Below, piece by piece: positions 17,083 through 25,794 of a DNA stretch of 64,000 nt. Every line of letters starts with the position of its first letter. Position 1 is the first letter of the stretch. Location of the stretch: the NCBI RefSeq assembly GCF_030418165.1, contig NZ_JAUHTQ010000002.1:310001-374000 (forward strand). Direction: 5' to 3'. The notes under the pieces are model-generated. The model made no database searches. It had not been told where the DNA came from and saw only the letters and a list, made by a program, of their open reading frames with translations. The stretch comes from Ureibacillus aquaedulcis (GTDB lineage: Bacteria; Bacillota; Bacilli; Bacillales_A; Planococcaceae). Both the position numbers and the translations under genes were made by a program.

Positions 17083-17392
17083 GATAAGACTCTCTTTCTC
17101 TAATTTGATGTGCAGCCTAATGATGCATTGACTTATTGTATCTTTTAGATACCTCCATTCAATGCTTTCACAGTGGTAAGTAACTTAATTCCACAGAAAA
17201 AATGTACAACTGCCTAATCACTAAGCATTGTACATTTGGTTCGTGCTTAAACTTTTCCCTGTAATTTAGTGAAGCGGATGATATTATATATATTTCTAGC
17301 AGAGTTTCAAATATATTTCTATTTATATAGCTATTAATTTCACTAGAAACGTTATCCCCGTGATTGAAAATATTAAATAACTTCTGCTCCTT
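17083..17392. other. Intergenic region, nothing recognised
   Basis: AT-rich gap between two minus-strand genes. It must contain the efflux gene promoter, but I cannot place it with confidence, and no clear terminator or small gene is seen. Confidence 0.4.
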
Positions 17393-18508
17393 CTAGAAAA
17401 ATAGAAGTAGACACGTTATCAATGCTACATAAGCCATTGTTACCGAATTGACGATATAAATTTGAATTTTTTTGAAGGCTAGCTGCCAATCGCGATCTGA
17501 GGTTCTTATAATCGTAAAAATGGCGTTTTCTTTTACTTCGGCGCATATAGAACTGATATAGGTTTTCAATCCGAAATACATAAGAATCACCAGTAAATAT
17601 GCTGCCCACCAAGGTACGACGAGAATAAGAGGAAAAACAATACATATTATACGGAGATAATCCCAAATATAACTCTTTTTTCGAAATATTGTTTTTAAAA
17701 TCAGTTCGATTAATACAGACACACTATCATTAGATCTGCCTTTCTTGAAGCACATAGGTGATTTAGATTTATGTTTTGGCAATTTCATCATTTTTAGTTC
17801 AGGATTATAAAGGAAGATACGCGACTGCCAACGATAAAAAGATTCAACGTCCATTTGTGTTTGTTTTTCAAAATAGCGATGGGTCCTTATTGCACGTCTC
17901 TCATACAAGATACCGCCAATAAATATTAGAGCTATGGTGAATGCGACTGTCAGGTCATTTGCATAAAAAACTGCAACCGACGTTAACAAAATCAGAATCA
18001 ATAAAGTAAAAAATCTCACCCATTTTGACAAAAATAGTACAGATAATTTACTTACCAAATAACAACTAATAAGAGATGCTGAGAATTGAGTTAACTGAAT
18101 AAAGGAGAAATGATGCACGTAACGCAAAAACGGATAAAATAATGAAAACAGAATTGCCATAATAGCGAAATTACATAGTAAGGAATAATAAAATCCCCAT
18201 CTTTTTAATGCAGCATATTGTTTTGTGGACTGTATTAAAAATAGTTTGTCTGCTGGCTCACTAAATGTACGATTAATAAGGGTACTACTTATATACATGA
18301 TAATGAAAACAACAATGCCAGGATGTAGAAATTCGATGAACCCATAGTTTAGTTTGAAGACGGTTTCTCTAAGAAGATAATAGATAAACGCAAAAGACGG
18401 AATGATTAAATAGAGCCAAATTGTCCAATCCGCAATATTTTTAAATAAAGATAGGTGTGTTTTCCATTGTCTTTGCAGTCGCATCTTAAACAGCAGCATT
18501 TTCAACAC
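17393..18508 (-). CDS. EcsB-like ABC transporter membrane protein
   Basis: Membrane subunit of 371 residues paired with the ATPase that precedes it; the two genes overlap by about 23 bases. About eight hydrophobic segments are visible, and a central cytoplasmic loop contains the RRAIRTHRYFEKQTQMD and KSKSPMCFKKGRSNDSV stretches. The topology, the N-terminal 'LFKMRLQRQWKTHLSLFKNI' and the RTFSEPADKLFL loop resemble EcsB of Bacillus, whose EcsAB transporter affects protein secretion, RsiW proteolysis and peptide export. It could be a second EcsAB paralogue; the genuine ecsAB locus usually lies next to an hit gene, which is not here. Confidence 0.75.
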   Translation of the reverse strand: MLKMLLFKMRLQRQWKTHLSLFKNIADWTIWLYLIIPSFAFIYYLLRETVFKLNYGFIEFLHPGIVVFIIMYISSTLINRTFSEPADKLFLIQSTKQYAALKRWGFYYSLLCNFAIMAILFSLFYPFLRYVHHFSFIQLTQFSASLISCYLVSKLSVLFLSKWVRFFTLLILILLTSVAVFYANDLTVAFTIALIFIGGILYERRAIRTHRYFEKQTQMDVESFYRWQSRIFLYNPELKMMKLPKHKSKSPMCFKKGRSNDSVSVLIELILKTIFRKKSYIWDYLRIICIVFPLILVVPWWAAYLLVILMYFGLKTYISSICAEVKENAIFTIIRTSDRDWQLAFKKIQIYIVNSVTMAYVALITCLLLFF

Positions 18509-19181
18509 CTTCTAGTAATTCATCGAAAATTTCAAGCAAACTTTGTGAATGATGTTGCTGCAATTGTTCCAGTGTACCTATCCTGATTATTTTTCCTTCA
18601 TGTAAACAAACAAACGAATCACATAGTTTTTCAGCAGTATCCAAAGCATGCGTGGAAATCAAGAAAGATGCACTTTGTCTTTTTGTATCATCAATCATTG
18701 TCAATAATCTTCGAATTGCCTGTGGATCCAGTCCCATAAATGGTTCATCCAATATGTAAAAATCATACCTTGGAGTAAATGCTAAAATGAGCATAACTTT
18801 CTGCTGCATTCCTTTTGAAAAATTAATTGGATACTCATTTAATTTGCTTTGGAGCCTAAATATCTTGCATAATTCCATTGCCCTTTGTTCCAGCTTGACT
18901 GTATCCTGTCCATTCGACTGAATTAGTAAGTGAATATGTTCCCATAGTGTTAAATAATCATACAAAATTGGCCGTTCAGGTACATACCCGTACTCTGACA
19001 GCTCACATTTATGCTGGCTATGAGGTATCGTCCCCATGATTGTCTGAATGGTTGTACTTTTGCCTGCACCATTTCCGCCAATCAAACCAACAACCTGGCC
19101 TTTTGGGATGGTAAATTCAATATTTTTTATAATGGCTTTGTTTTGTTCATAACCAGCACTCTGAATATTAATGGAAATCAA
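18486..19181 (-). CDS. EcsA-like ABC transporter ATPase
   Basis: ATP-binding subunit of 231 residues. Walker A is GGNGAGKST and the Walker B region is YILDEPFMGLDP. The signature is unusual, FSKGMQQKVML in place of LSGGQ, as in the EcsA branch. A TTG start at 19181 is preferred because AAAGGTG lies 9 bases before it; the GTG at 19193 would sit inside that site. It is co-transcribed with the EcsB-like partner. Substrate unknown. Confidence 0.82.
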   Translation of the reverse strand: MISINIQSAGYEQNKAIIKNIEFTIPKGQVVGLIGGNGAGKSTTIQTIMGTIPHSQHKCELSEYGYVPERPILYDYLTLWEHIHLLIQSNGQDTVKLEQRAMELCKIFRLQSKLNEYPINFSKGMQQKVMLILAFTPRYDFYILDEPFMGLDPQAIRRLLTMIDDTKRQSASFLISTHALDTAEKLCDSFVCLHEGKIIRIGTLEQLQQHHSQSLLEIFDELLEGVENAAV

Positions 19182-19271
19182 TATTAATAACACCTTTCAA
19201 TCTTTATGTAAAATTTTGTATTAATACTATTACGCGTTGTAATAGAAAAAGTTTCATTGCAAACAAATATT

Positions 19272-19310
19272 AAAAGAGCGTTTATTCCATGCAGGAATTA
19301 ACGCTCTTCT
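19272..19310 (-). terminator. Terminator of small spore-protein-like gene
   Basis: AAGAGCGTTAATTCC / GGAATAAACGCTCTT with one mismatch, then TTTTA on the minus strand. Confidence 0.75.
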
Positions 19311-19341
19311 TGGACCTTCTTAGGTCAATTTTGTTTTTGAA

Positions 19342-19518
19342 TTAGCAGCCTTCACAGTTGTCATCGTCTTGATTGCGGTTATTGCGGTTGCGGCTGAAGT
19401 TTGCTTCTTCCGCAAATTCTTCGTTGTTTTGGTTACGGTTGAAATCTAATTCCTCCGCAAACTCTGCACGATTATTTTTTTGATCTTGACGGTTATTGTT
19501 GTATTTTCTTTTTTCCAT
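19342..19518 (-). CDS. 58-residue gamma-SASP-like protein with Cys tail
   Basis: GGAGGTGAGAGAGCA precedes an ATG at 19518 and a terminator follows the stop, so this is a complete gene although very short. The product is extremely hydrophilic, rich in Asn, Arg, Glu and Gln. It contains a duplicated core, RAEFAEELDFNRNQNN and NEEFAEEANFSRNRNN, resembling the EFASET repeats of gamma-type small acid-soluble spore proteins, which serve as amino-acid stores during germination. Unlike those it is Arg-rich and ends in DDDNCEGC. I propose a spore protein; identity is uncertain. Confidence 0.65.
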   Translation of the reverse strand: MEKRKYNNNRQDQKNNRAEFAEELDFNRNQNNEEFAEEANFSRNRNNRNQDDDNCEGC

Positions 19519-19629
19519 TGCTCTCTCACCTCCGTCACTTATTTTGGGTAAATCAACATGATTTATGCATCACATTCATTAGAGAATTTTCTAAGGACTC
19601 CTTAAGTTTTCAAGAAAGAAGCGTGGATT

Positions 19630-19974
19630 TTACTCACTTTTTTTCTCGTCTTTACTTGAGACCTTCTTATTGATTCCCCGGTAAATTTGTGTAACCATAG
19701 TCCCCTGTACAACATGCTCCAAGAAAAAAGTTCCGACGAGCTTTAAGTACTCTTCGTCATCAAACATTTTTCTATCTTGGAATTCCATTTCAGCCAGGCC
19801 TTCATATGTAGCTAAAATGGCATAAGTATAATCGGCACCAGTAATCGGAATGAGCACTTCCAAATCATGGTCATATTGTTCGTTCCGGTATTTTTTAATC
19901 TCCTGCAAATTCTCGATTGCCTCTTTAAACTTTTCTTGCTTGATTTCAAATGTTTGATATACATGAATCGACAT
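19630..19974 (-). CDS. Hypothetical 114-residue protein, ABM-like
   Basis: AAGGAGTAATAGCA precedes the ATG. The sequence begins MSIHVYQTFEIKQEKFKEA and alternates short strands and helices (EVLIPITGADYTYAILATYEGLAEMEFQD, then a charged tail SSKDEKKSE), in keeping with a ferredoxin-like antibiotic-biosynthesis-monooxygenase or NIPSNAP type fold. No catalytic residue can be named. It diverges from the LysE gene at 20088, so they share a promoter region. Confidence 0.55.
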   Translation of the reverse strand: MSIHVYQTFEIKQEKFKEAIENLQEIKKYRNEQYDHDLEVLIPITGADYTYAILATYEGLAEMEFQDRKMFDDEEYLKLVGTFFLEHVVQGTMVTQIYRGINKKVSSKDEKKSE

Positions 19975-20087
19975 TGCTATTACTCCTTAAATGTATTTAT
20001 TGTTGCAAAATTGAATAGTTGTCCTACTTCCGCTCCAAAACGAATAAGATGGTACAAACCATTTTAAGTTATTAAAGGAGTTTTTAA

Positions 20088-20714
20088 ATGAGCGCTTTTT
20101 TCGGTTACGTAATACTTGGAATATCACTTGCTGCTCCCATAGGGCCAGTAAATGCTGCACAAATTACAAAAGGTATCCACGGTGGCTTCGGTCATGCTTG
20201 GCTAGTCGGACTTGGTGCGATGTTGGCCGATGCTGTCTATATGGCGATTGTATATTTTGGTGTTTTTCATTTTCTTGAAACCCCATTTATGCAAACATTG
20301 CTTTGGTCTTTTGGTTGTTTTGTTCTCATTTATACAGGCATTGATAGCATTATAAATGCAGGCAAAGAAGTAAAAATGAGCAAGATGAAAGATGATTCCC
20401 ATAAAAAATCATTTTTATACGGTTTCCTTTTATCGATTTCCAACCCGCTTTCAATGATGTTTTGGCTGGGCATCTTTGGATCTGTCCTGGCCAAAACCGT
20501 TTCAACTTACGACCTGGACCATGTCATTTTATATAGTCTGGCGATTTTTGTAGGATTATTTATCTGGGATGTTACTATGGCCTTTATCTCAAGCAGCTTC
20601 AAAAAAATTCTAACAGCAAAACTGCTTGGTGTTATTTCAGCAATATCGGGATTATCACTGATAGGATTTGGTGTGTATTTCGGTGTACAGGCCTTTAAAT
20701 TATTGTTTTTGTAA
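20088..20714 (+). CDS. LysE/RhtB family amino-acid exporter
   Basis: Inner-membrane exporter of 208 residues with about six hydrophobic helices. The N-terminal signature GISLAAPIGPVNAAQITKG is the LysE family hallmark, followed by GLGAMLADAVYMAIVYFG and, in the second half, the SISNPLSMMFWLGIFGS segment. Members export lysine, homoserine, threonine or other small amino-acid derivatives. No LysG-type regulator is adjacent. AAAGGAG precedes the ATG. Confidence 0.88.
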   Translation: MSAFFGYVILGISLAAPIGPVNAAQITKGIHGGFGHAWLVGLGAMLADAVYMAIVYFGVFHFLETPFMQTLLWSFGCFVLIYTGIDSIINAGKEVKMSKMKDDSHKKSFLYGFLLSISNPLSMMFWLGIFGSVLAKTVSTYDLDHVILYSLAIFVGLFIWDVTMAFISSSFKKILTAKLLGVISAISGLSLIGFGVYFGVQAFKLLFL

Positions 20715-20755
20715 AGACTAAATACATAGTCGACTTACAAGAAAAGCGACAATTG

Positions 20756-22120
20756 CTAAATGCCGCGTGGGTATTCATTGTTATTTTTATCTTTTCGTTT
20801 CCGCATAAAAAGAATCACAATGATGACGATTGCAATAAAGACAATGCTAACAAAGAACCCCATTCGGTTCGTTTTATCAACAAAAGTACCACTTACCGCT
20901 AGAAGAATCAGCAGCATGGCAAAGAAACGCTTCACATGATCAAATTTTGTGGCTTTGATAAGTTTAGGGAATGAAATGAGAATGAAAAACCAGTTATAAA
21001 TAAGCATTAACCCGGCGGCCGTTGTAATATATTCATACACCCGGTCCGGAACTATCCTGGAAACAATAATTGAAATAACTAGTACTGCAATGGTTAATGC
21101 TAATGCAAATGGTGGTACCTTCAGTTTACTTTTCTTCGAAAATAATTTCGGAGCATCCCCTTCTTCTGCCATCGTTACAAGCATACTGGTAACAGCAAAA
21201 AGTGAAGCAGCCATTGTAGAGAAGCCTGCAATCACAACACCTGCATTAAACACATAGGGGAAAAATGCTAAATTGTACTCTGCAAGGGAAATGACAAACG
21301 GACTCTCCTCCGCATTAAATTGATCATAAGCAACCAGTCCTGATGCTAAAATAATCGAAATTAAATAAATGCTTGTGAGGATAATAAGCATAACTGTTGT
21401 TGATTTGATGACTTCTTTTTTCTGTTGCAGTCTTACTGATAGAATTCCCATAATTTCGATACCGCCAAATGCATAAAAACCAAATATAAGGGAAGACCAT
21501 AGGCCAATCATTCCTTCTGCGAAGAATTCATTAGCAGTGTTGGGGACATTAAAATCATCGCGACTTCCGCCAAAAAAACCAAACAGCACCAAAATAGCAA
21601 GGATGATAAACATAAAAATTGCGGCCACCTTCATGACGGCGAATAGGTTTTCCGTTTTTTCAAACCCCTTTGTTCCAATTAACACAACAATAATTCCTAG
21701 CGCAGCATAAATGGAAGCCAGAACCCAGATTGGTATATTGGGGAACCAAAAACGTGTAAGTATGGAAAGTGCGGTTAATTGACTCCCGGAGATCAGCATT
21801 TCAGAGAACCAATACACCCAGCCGCTGCTGAAACCAGCCCATCTTCCAAAAGCCTTTTTAGTATACGAACGGAACGACCCTTTTTGCGGATCCTGTATGA
21901 ACATTTTTCCAAGTTGCTCCGAAACAATCATGGCTGTAATGCCTGCAAGTATAAATGGAATGATAATTGAAGGACCCGTTTTCGAAATCCCAATACCCGA
22001 ACCAAGAAAATACCCGGTTCCAATGGTGCAACCAACACCAATCAGTGAGAGTTGCCACCATTTTAATAGGCCTTCACTATTGTTCCCATTCTTACCGCCA
22101 GCACGTGCTGGTATTTCCAT
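20756..22120 (-). CDS. APC-family amino-acid permease
   Basis: Amino-acid/proton symporter or exchanger of 454 residues with about 12 membrane helices. The first helix region shows GVGCTIGTGYFLGSGIGI and TGPSIIIPFILAG, with the substrate-carboxyl-binding GCTIGTG motif characteristic of the APC fold, and later YAFGGIEIMGI. The gene starts with ATG 22120 after GGGAGG; TTG one codon earlier is possible. Substrate is not evident. The ~51-bp repeat array lies just upstream of its start. Confidence 0.86.
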   Translation of the reverse strand: MEIPARAGGKNGNNSEGLLKWWQLSLIGVGCTIGTGYFLGSGIGISKTGPSIIIPFILAGITAMIVSEQLGKMFIQDPQKGSFRSYTKKAFGRWAGFSSGWVYWFSEMLISGSQLTALSILTRFWFPNIPIWVLASIYAALGIIVVLIGTKGFEKTENLFAVMKVAAIFMFIILAILVLFGFFGGSRDDFNVPNTANEFFAEGMIGLWSSLIFGFYAFGGIEIMGILSVRLQQKKEVIKSTTVMLIILTSIYLISIILASGLVAYDQFNAEESPFVISLAEYNLAFFPYVFNAGVVIAGFSTMAASLFAVTSMLVTMAEEGDAPKLFSKKSKLKVPPFALALTIAVLVISIIVSRIVPDRVYEYITTAAGLMLIYNWFFILISFPKLIKATKFDHVKRFFAMLLILLAVSGTFVDKTNRMGFFVSIVFIAIVIIVILFMRKRKDKNNNEYPRGI

Positions 22121-22229
22121 CAAAAACTCCCTCCCTTTAAATCCTATTTATTATGGGCGGGAGGAAAATGTTTATGCATTTGAATGAGCTGTAAAGCCGC
22201 CTGGATTGAAAATAGAGTTATATCCTTGA

Positions 22230-22806
22230 AGAACGCTTGTTAAAGACACATTTTTCTTGTTTATTGAAAATATGTCTTTGTGAAGACTTGTATTGGACAG
22301 ATATTTTCGCATTTCTAAAAAATTTGTCTTTGTACCTTCTTCTAATGGACATTTTCTTGCGCTTCTTAAAAATTTGTCTTAGAGATGACTTCTATTGGAC
22401 AAATTTTCCGTATTATTTAAGAACTTGTCTCTGTGCTAGCTTCTATTGGACAAGTATTCTTCGTTTCTTAAGAATTTGTCTTTTAGACGCCCTCTATTAG
22501 ACAAGTTTTCCGCCTTTCTATAAAAATTTGTCTTTGTTTACGCTCCTATCAGGCAAGTTTTTCTTGGTTCTGTAGAATTTGTCTTTTAGACGTCCTCTAT
22601 TGGACAAGTTTTCCGCCTTTCTATAAAAATTTGTCTTTGTTTGAGCTCCTATCAGACAAGTTTTTCTTGGTTCTGTAGAATTTGTCTTTGAGACACCCTC
22701 TATTGGACAATTTTTCCTAGCTCTATAGAATTTGTCTTTCTGCTGGCTTCTAACAGACAACTTTTCCTTGTTTTTTGCAAATTGTCTTTAACCCCACTTC
22801 TGTAAG
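22230..22806. repeat. Eleven-copy ~51-bp tandem repeat array (family A, locus 1)
   Basis: TTGTC cores (first one ATGTC) occur at 22272, 22324, 22374, 22425, 22476, 22528, 22579, 22631, 22682, 22732 and 22782, spaced 50 to 52 bases. A unit is TTTGTCTTT-(N)-TCTATTGGACAA followed by a T-rich spacer ending in ATAGAA or similar. TTGTC and GACAA form inverted arms about 18-19 bases apart. Alternate units are more alike than adjacent ones: units at 22476 and 22579 share TTTTAGACG and CCGCCTTTCTATAAAAA, and units at 22528 and 22631 share TTTGTTT and GTTTTTCTTGGTTCTGTAGAA. This points to duplication of a ~103-bp double unit. The 50-52 step breaks any reading frame, so the translatable runs are not genes. 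Confidence 0.9.
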
Positions 22807-22812
22807 TGTACA

Positions 22813-22848
22813 AAAAAGCGTTAATCCATAATCTCGGATTAACGCTTA
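22813..22848 (-). terminator. Terminator of GNAT gene
   Basis: AAGCGTTAATCC / GGATTAACGCTT, 12-bp perfect stem, followed by TTTTTTG on the minus strand. Confidence 0.85.
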
Positions 22849-22869
22849 CTTAGAGTTCTATAGCTTTAG

Positions 22870-23418
22870 TTAATTTTGCTGATTCACAATCCCGTAATAT
22901 ACCATATCTTCATATCGCTCATCTTTTTTCACATGGTCGATTAAAATGCCTTCTTTTTTCATGCCTATTTTCTCCATCACTTTACCGGAAGCTGGATTTG
23001 AACCGAAGTAACGGGCAAAAACTTTGTGATAGTTTTTTTCATCAAAGGCGAATTGCACCATTGCCCGAGCGGCTTCAGTTGCATACCCATTCCCCCAATA
23101 CGCTTCCCCGACCCAATAGGCAAGTTCACCCTGCCCTAAATTCACGTTGTTCGAAAGGGCGACTGCCCCATAAAGCTCTCCACTTTCCCTATCGGTTATC
23201 GCAAATTCATATGATGTATTCGAATGATAATTATCTATATGATTCTTCATCCATGACAAAGCATCTTCAATGGAATACGGAAAAGGAAGGTATAATGTAT
23301 TTTTATAAATATTGTAATTGTTGCATAGTGTTGCAACTGCATATGCATCAGACTCCTGAAACAGTCTAAGCAGTAACCTATTTGTAGAAATTGTTTTAGC
23401 ATGTGAATCAAATACCAA
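22870..23418 (-). CDS. RimJ/RimL-type GNAT acetyltransferase
   Basis: Protein of 182 residues with the full RimJ-like fold. It has TNRLLLRLFQESDAYAV at the N terminus, the ELAYWVGEAYWGNGYATEAARAM stretch holding the acetyl-CoA-binding (Q/R)xxGx(G/A) equivalent (WGNGYAT), and GSNPASGKVMEKIGMKKEG near the end. Members acetylate ribosomal protein N termini or small amines. A TTG start at 23418 follows GGGGGGAG. It begins 24 bases after the upstream membrane-protein gene, so the two are probably one transcript. Confidence 0.86.
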   Translation of the reverse strand: MVFDSHAKTISTNRLLLRLFQESDAYAVATLCNNYNIYKNTLYLPFPYSIEDALSWMKNHIDNYHSNTSYEFAITDRESGELYGAVALSNNVNLGQGELAYWVGEAYWGNGYATEAARAMVQFAFDEKNYHKVFARYFGSNPASGKVMEKIGMKKEGILIDHVKKDERYEDMVYYGIVNQQN

Positions 23419-23442
23419 TATTCTCCCCCCATTAACTCTACG

Positions 23443-24939
23443 CTAATAAAACTTAAGCTGAATAAAGTCATCTTTTTTATAATTGGAAGTTCCTTCATCC
23501 TCGACCGTTATCCAAGCTCGATCCGCTCTGAAATCCTCATCACTTTCTAAAATACCGGTGAATGTCTCCCCGTTTTCAAGTTCGAAAGCTAATCGTTGTC
23601 TCTTATCAACGGTTTTGAATGGTAAGCCCCTCAGAAGATAACCATCTGCATGTTCTTCAAAGATAATTTTTCCGAAGCCCCTTCCGAGCGGGAAGATCTC
23701 GTTAGCCTCTGTATCAGGATTATCCATCGTCTCTCCTTCATTTTTGATATAGTCAATGAAATGTTCGGCATCAACAGAGAGCAACTCTTCATATTTTGAT
23801 TTTTTCGATTCGGTAAATTTAGCTCTATCAAAGTACCGGCCGTTCCCAATTGGTAAGCCGTTATTTGTCGAAAATCCGTAGCCTTCTTCGATTAGGGTTA
23901 TCAATTGTTGTTTAACTTCATTTGCTTTTTCTTTTTCTATGAAAATTTCCTTCGCTTCTTTTTCTATTATCAAACCCTTTTGATTATTTTTTATTACAAA
24001 CGATATTTTGCCGCCATTTTTTTGTAATAAGTCTTGCCCCTGTATTGTTGTCACCTGACCGGAATCTGTTTTGTTTGCCAGTTGGTATGTTTTCATTTGG
24101 TATGAAGCAATGAATTCGTAGGGACCACATTGTCCTGTATTGCAATTTATAATTGAATAATTAAATTTCACTTTTATATAGCTGTTTCCTAAATCCGATT
24201 TCTTGTACTTAGGTTTGCCTGTTAACTCTATACCCTCGGGATAAAATTTCTCTAAATACTCCTTGCTTAACACAGTATAAACTTGTTTATAATCACTGGA
24301 TAAAGTTGAATAATAAGTAGGTTTAATAATAAGGTGGAGAGCCATAACAAATAAAAAAATTAAACCAAATGAAATGGTAGTCGATAAAATCATCATTCTT
24401 TTCTTTTGACTGAAGATTATAACTGTAGCTAAAGTAGTGAATACAAAAAGCAAGAAATAATATACATATATTTCCGATTTTAAAGCCCCTTTTATAAAAA
24501 ACACTTCTGCCCCATCAGCAGTCATTGATCTATACAGTAATATACACACAGTAACATAAAGGAAAATATAGCTAAGTATTTTTAAATTTTTATTTTTATA
24601 TGTACCAGTGATATCCTCATCGATGATTTCGATTTTGCTATTTTTAACTGCTTTTTTTTTAATTAGCAAAATCGATAAGATAATGTTGACTACAAAGAAA
24701 TAAATAAATGCCCCTATGATTAAGAGGTATGCATTCCATTTTTGGTCAGTTTCCATCGTACCTAATAAAGCTACAACAGAAACGGTATAGAAACTTGGTA
24801 TACTGCAAACCAAAGCTAGAATATTAAAAAATAAGGTTAGTTTCTTCCAAATTGAAGACAATTCTTTTTTAATTAAAAAGCTGATATTCATAGTGTAAAG
24901 AATAGTTAATAGAAAAACAGGTAAAAATAACAAAAACAT
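23443..24939 (-). CDS. Hypothetical 498-residue membrane protein with soluble C terminus
   Basis: The N-terminal 210 residues contain about six to seven hydrophobic helices broken by a charged loop (KKKAVKNSKIEIIDEDITG, about 93-112). The remaining 290 residues are soluble, presumably outside the cell, with a CNTGQCGPYEF segment (possible disulfide), a long Lys/Glu-rich middle part and a LPIGNGRYFDRAKFTES stretch. I do not recognise a family. It is co-oriented with and 24 bases before a GNAT gene. There is no transport or protease motif. Confidence 0.65.
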   Translation of the reverse strand: MFLLFLPVFLLTILYTMNISFLIKKELSSIWKKLTLFFNILALVCSIPSFYTVSVVALLGTMETDQKWNAYLLIIGAFIYFFVVNIILSILLIKKKAVKNSKIEIIDEDITGTYKNKNLKILSYIFLYVTVCILLYRSMTADGAEVFFIKGALKSEIYVYYFLLFVFTTLATVIIFSQKKRMMILSTTISFGLIFLFVMALHLIIKPTYYSTLSSDYKQVYTVLSKEYLEKFYPEGIELTGKPKYKKSDLGNSYIKVKFNYSIINCNTGQCGPYEFIASYQMKTYQLANKTDSGQVTTIQGQDLLQKNGGKISFVIKNNQKGLIIEKEAKEIFIEKEKANEVKQQLITLIEEGYGFSTNNGLPIGNGRYFDRAKFTESKKSKYEELLSVDAEHFIDYIKNEGETMDNPDTEANEIFPLGRGFGKIIFEEHADGYLLRGLPFKTVDKRQRLAFELENGETFTGILESDEDFRADRAWITVEDEGTSNYKKDDFIQLKFY

Positions 24940-25142
24940 GATATCACTCTCCTTTTCCCTATATTACATCATTAAGCCTAATCGTCAACTGAGACATTTT
25001 TACTAGACGATTTATCTATTTCAAGATTTACAGTATATCTAGTGATTAATAAGTTGTTAAGAGTTCATGATTATCAGGTCTGAAAGGATAAATTCTGTTT
25101 TTAAAAACAATACTATCTTTATATCAAATTGTTCAGGGGTGA

Positions 25143-25352
25143 ATGAAGTTGACCGTCCTAACGTTGAAGGAATTGGCCTTTATAGAAGATGAAATCCGTG
25201 CAGAGGAGATTACGGCAAAAACAATGAATTGGTGTGCATCACAATGTGAAGACGCGGAACTAAGAAAAACACTTGAGGAAATGGCAGAAAAGCATCAACT
25301 TAAAATCGCTGAACTTTCCCAATACTTTAACCGCACAAAGAACATTCAATAA
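25143..25352 (+). CDS. Small spore-coat-associated protein (YraG/CotF-neighbour type)
   Basis: A 69-residue helical protein, ...LKELAFIEDEIRAEEITAKT and CASQCEDAELRKTLEEMA, with the 'QCEDxELRxxLxxMAxxH' pattern of short coat-associated proteins that accompany CotF genes in Bacillales. The CotF-like gene follows 19 bases later. AGGGGTG is almost touching the ATG, so TTG at 25149 is an alternative start with better spacing. Expression in the mother cell during sporulation is inferred from the family. Confidence 0.7.
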   Translation: MKLTVLTLKELAFIEDEIRAEEITAKTMNWCASQCEDAELRKTLEEMAEKHQLKIAELSQYFNRTKNIQ

Positions 25353-25371
25353 TTAGCTAAGGGGTGATTTT

Positions 25372-25665
25372 ATGCCGAATAATATGGTAGGTCGTGGATT
25401 AACAGATCGTGAAATGCTTCAGCTTTGCTTGGAGCTAGAGAAAGGCCGCTGTCGTAGTATCAGCAATACATTATTAGAAACCACACATCTACAGCTTCGC
25501 GAAATTTACGAACATTGCTTTGAAAACGCAAGTTCAAACCAATATAGGCTCTTTGAAATCATGAACCATAAAGGCTGGTATAAAACCGAGCTTGCTTCCA
25601 AGGAACAAATTATCAATGTACAGACATTGATGCAAAATAACCTGCATCCAGACAATCAGTTTTAA
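25372..25665 (+). CDS. CotF-family spore coat protein
   Basis: A 97-residue helical protein (MPNNMVGRGLTDREMLQLCL... YEHCFENASSNQYRLFEIMNHKGWY). The TDREMLQLCLELEK start and the NHKGWYKTELASKEQI end match CotF/YhcQ-type coat proteins. Ribosome site AAGGGGTGA. Together with the preceding 69-residue gene it forms a typical two-gene coat operon. Confidence 0.82.
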   Translation: MPNNMVGRGLTDREMLQLCLELEKGRCRSISNTLLETTHLQLREIYEHCFENASSNQYRLFEIMNHKGWYKTELASKEQIINVQTLMQNNLHPDNQF

Positions 25666-25710
25666 ATGCAAAATGCAGCTTGACTTTAGGAACGTTGACT
25701 ACTTTTCGAA

Positions 25711-25754
25711 AAAAAAATGAAGGACACAATTTTAGGCTCATCACAGTGTCCTTC
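25711..25754 (-). terminator. Terminator between coat operon and YdeI-like gene
   Basis: AAGGACAC / GTGTCCTT stem; minus strand continues CATTTTTTTTT. It serves mainly the minus-strand gene. Confidence 0.75.
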
Positions 25755-25794
25755 CCAACAGTTAAGAGAAATTCAATTAAATCCTTTATAATCA

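Noticed and set aside
22237-22760. Open frames on both strands through the 22 kb repeats
   Set aside because: They are by-products of the repeat sequence. Unit lengths of 50-52 shift the frame, no ribosome site precedes them, and composition is that of the repeat, not of a protein.
22230-22806. CRISPR array
   Set aside because: Units have no identical repeats with unique spacers, the whole unit is degenerate, and no cas genes are present.
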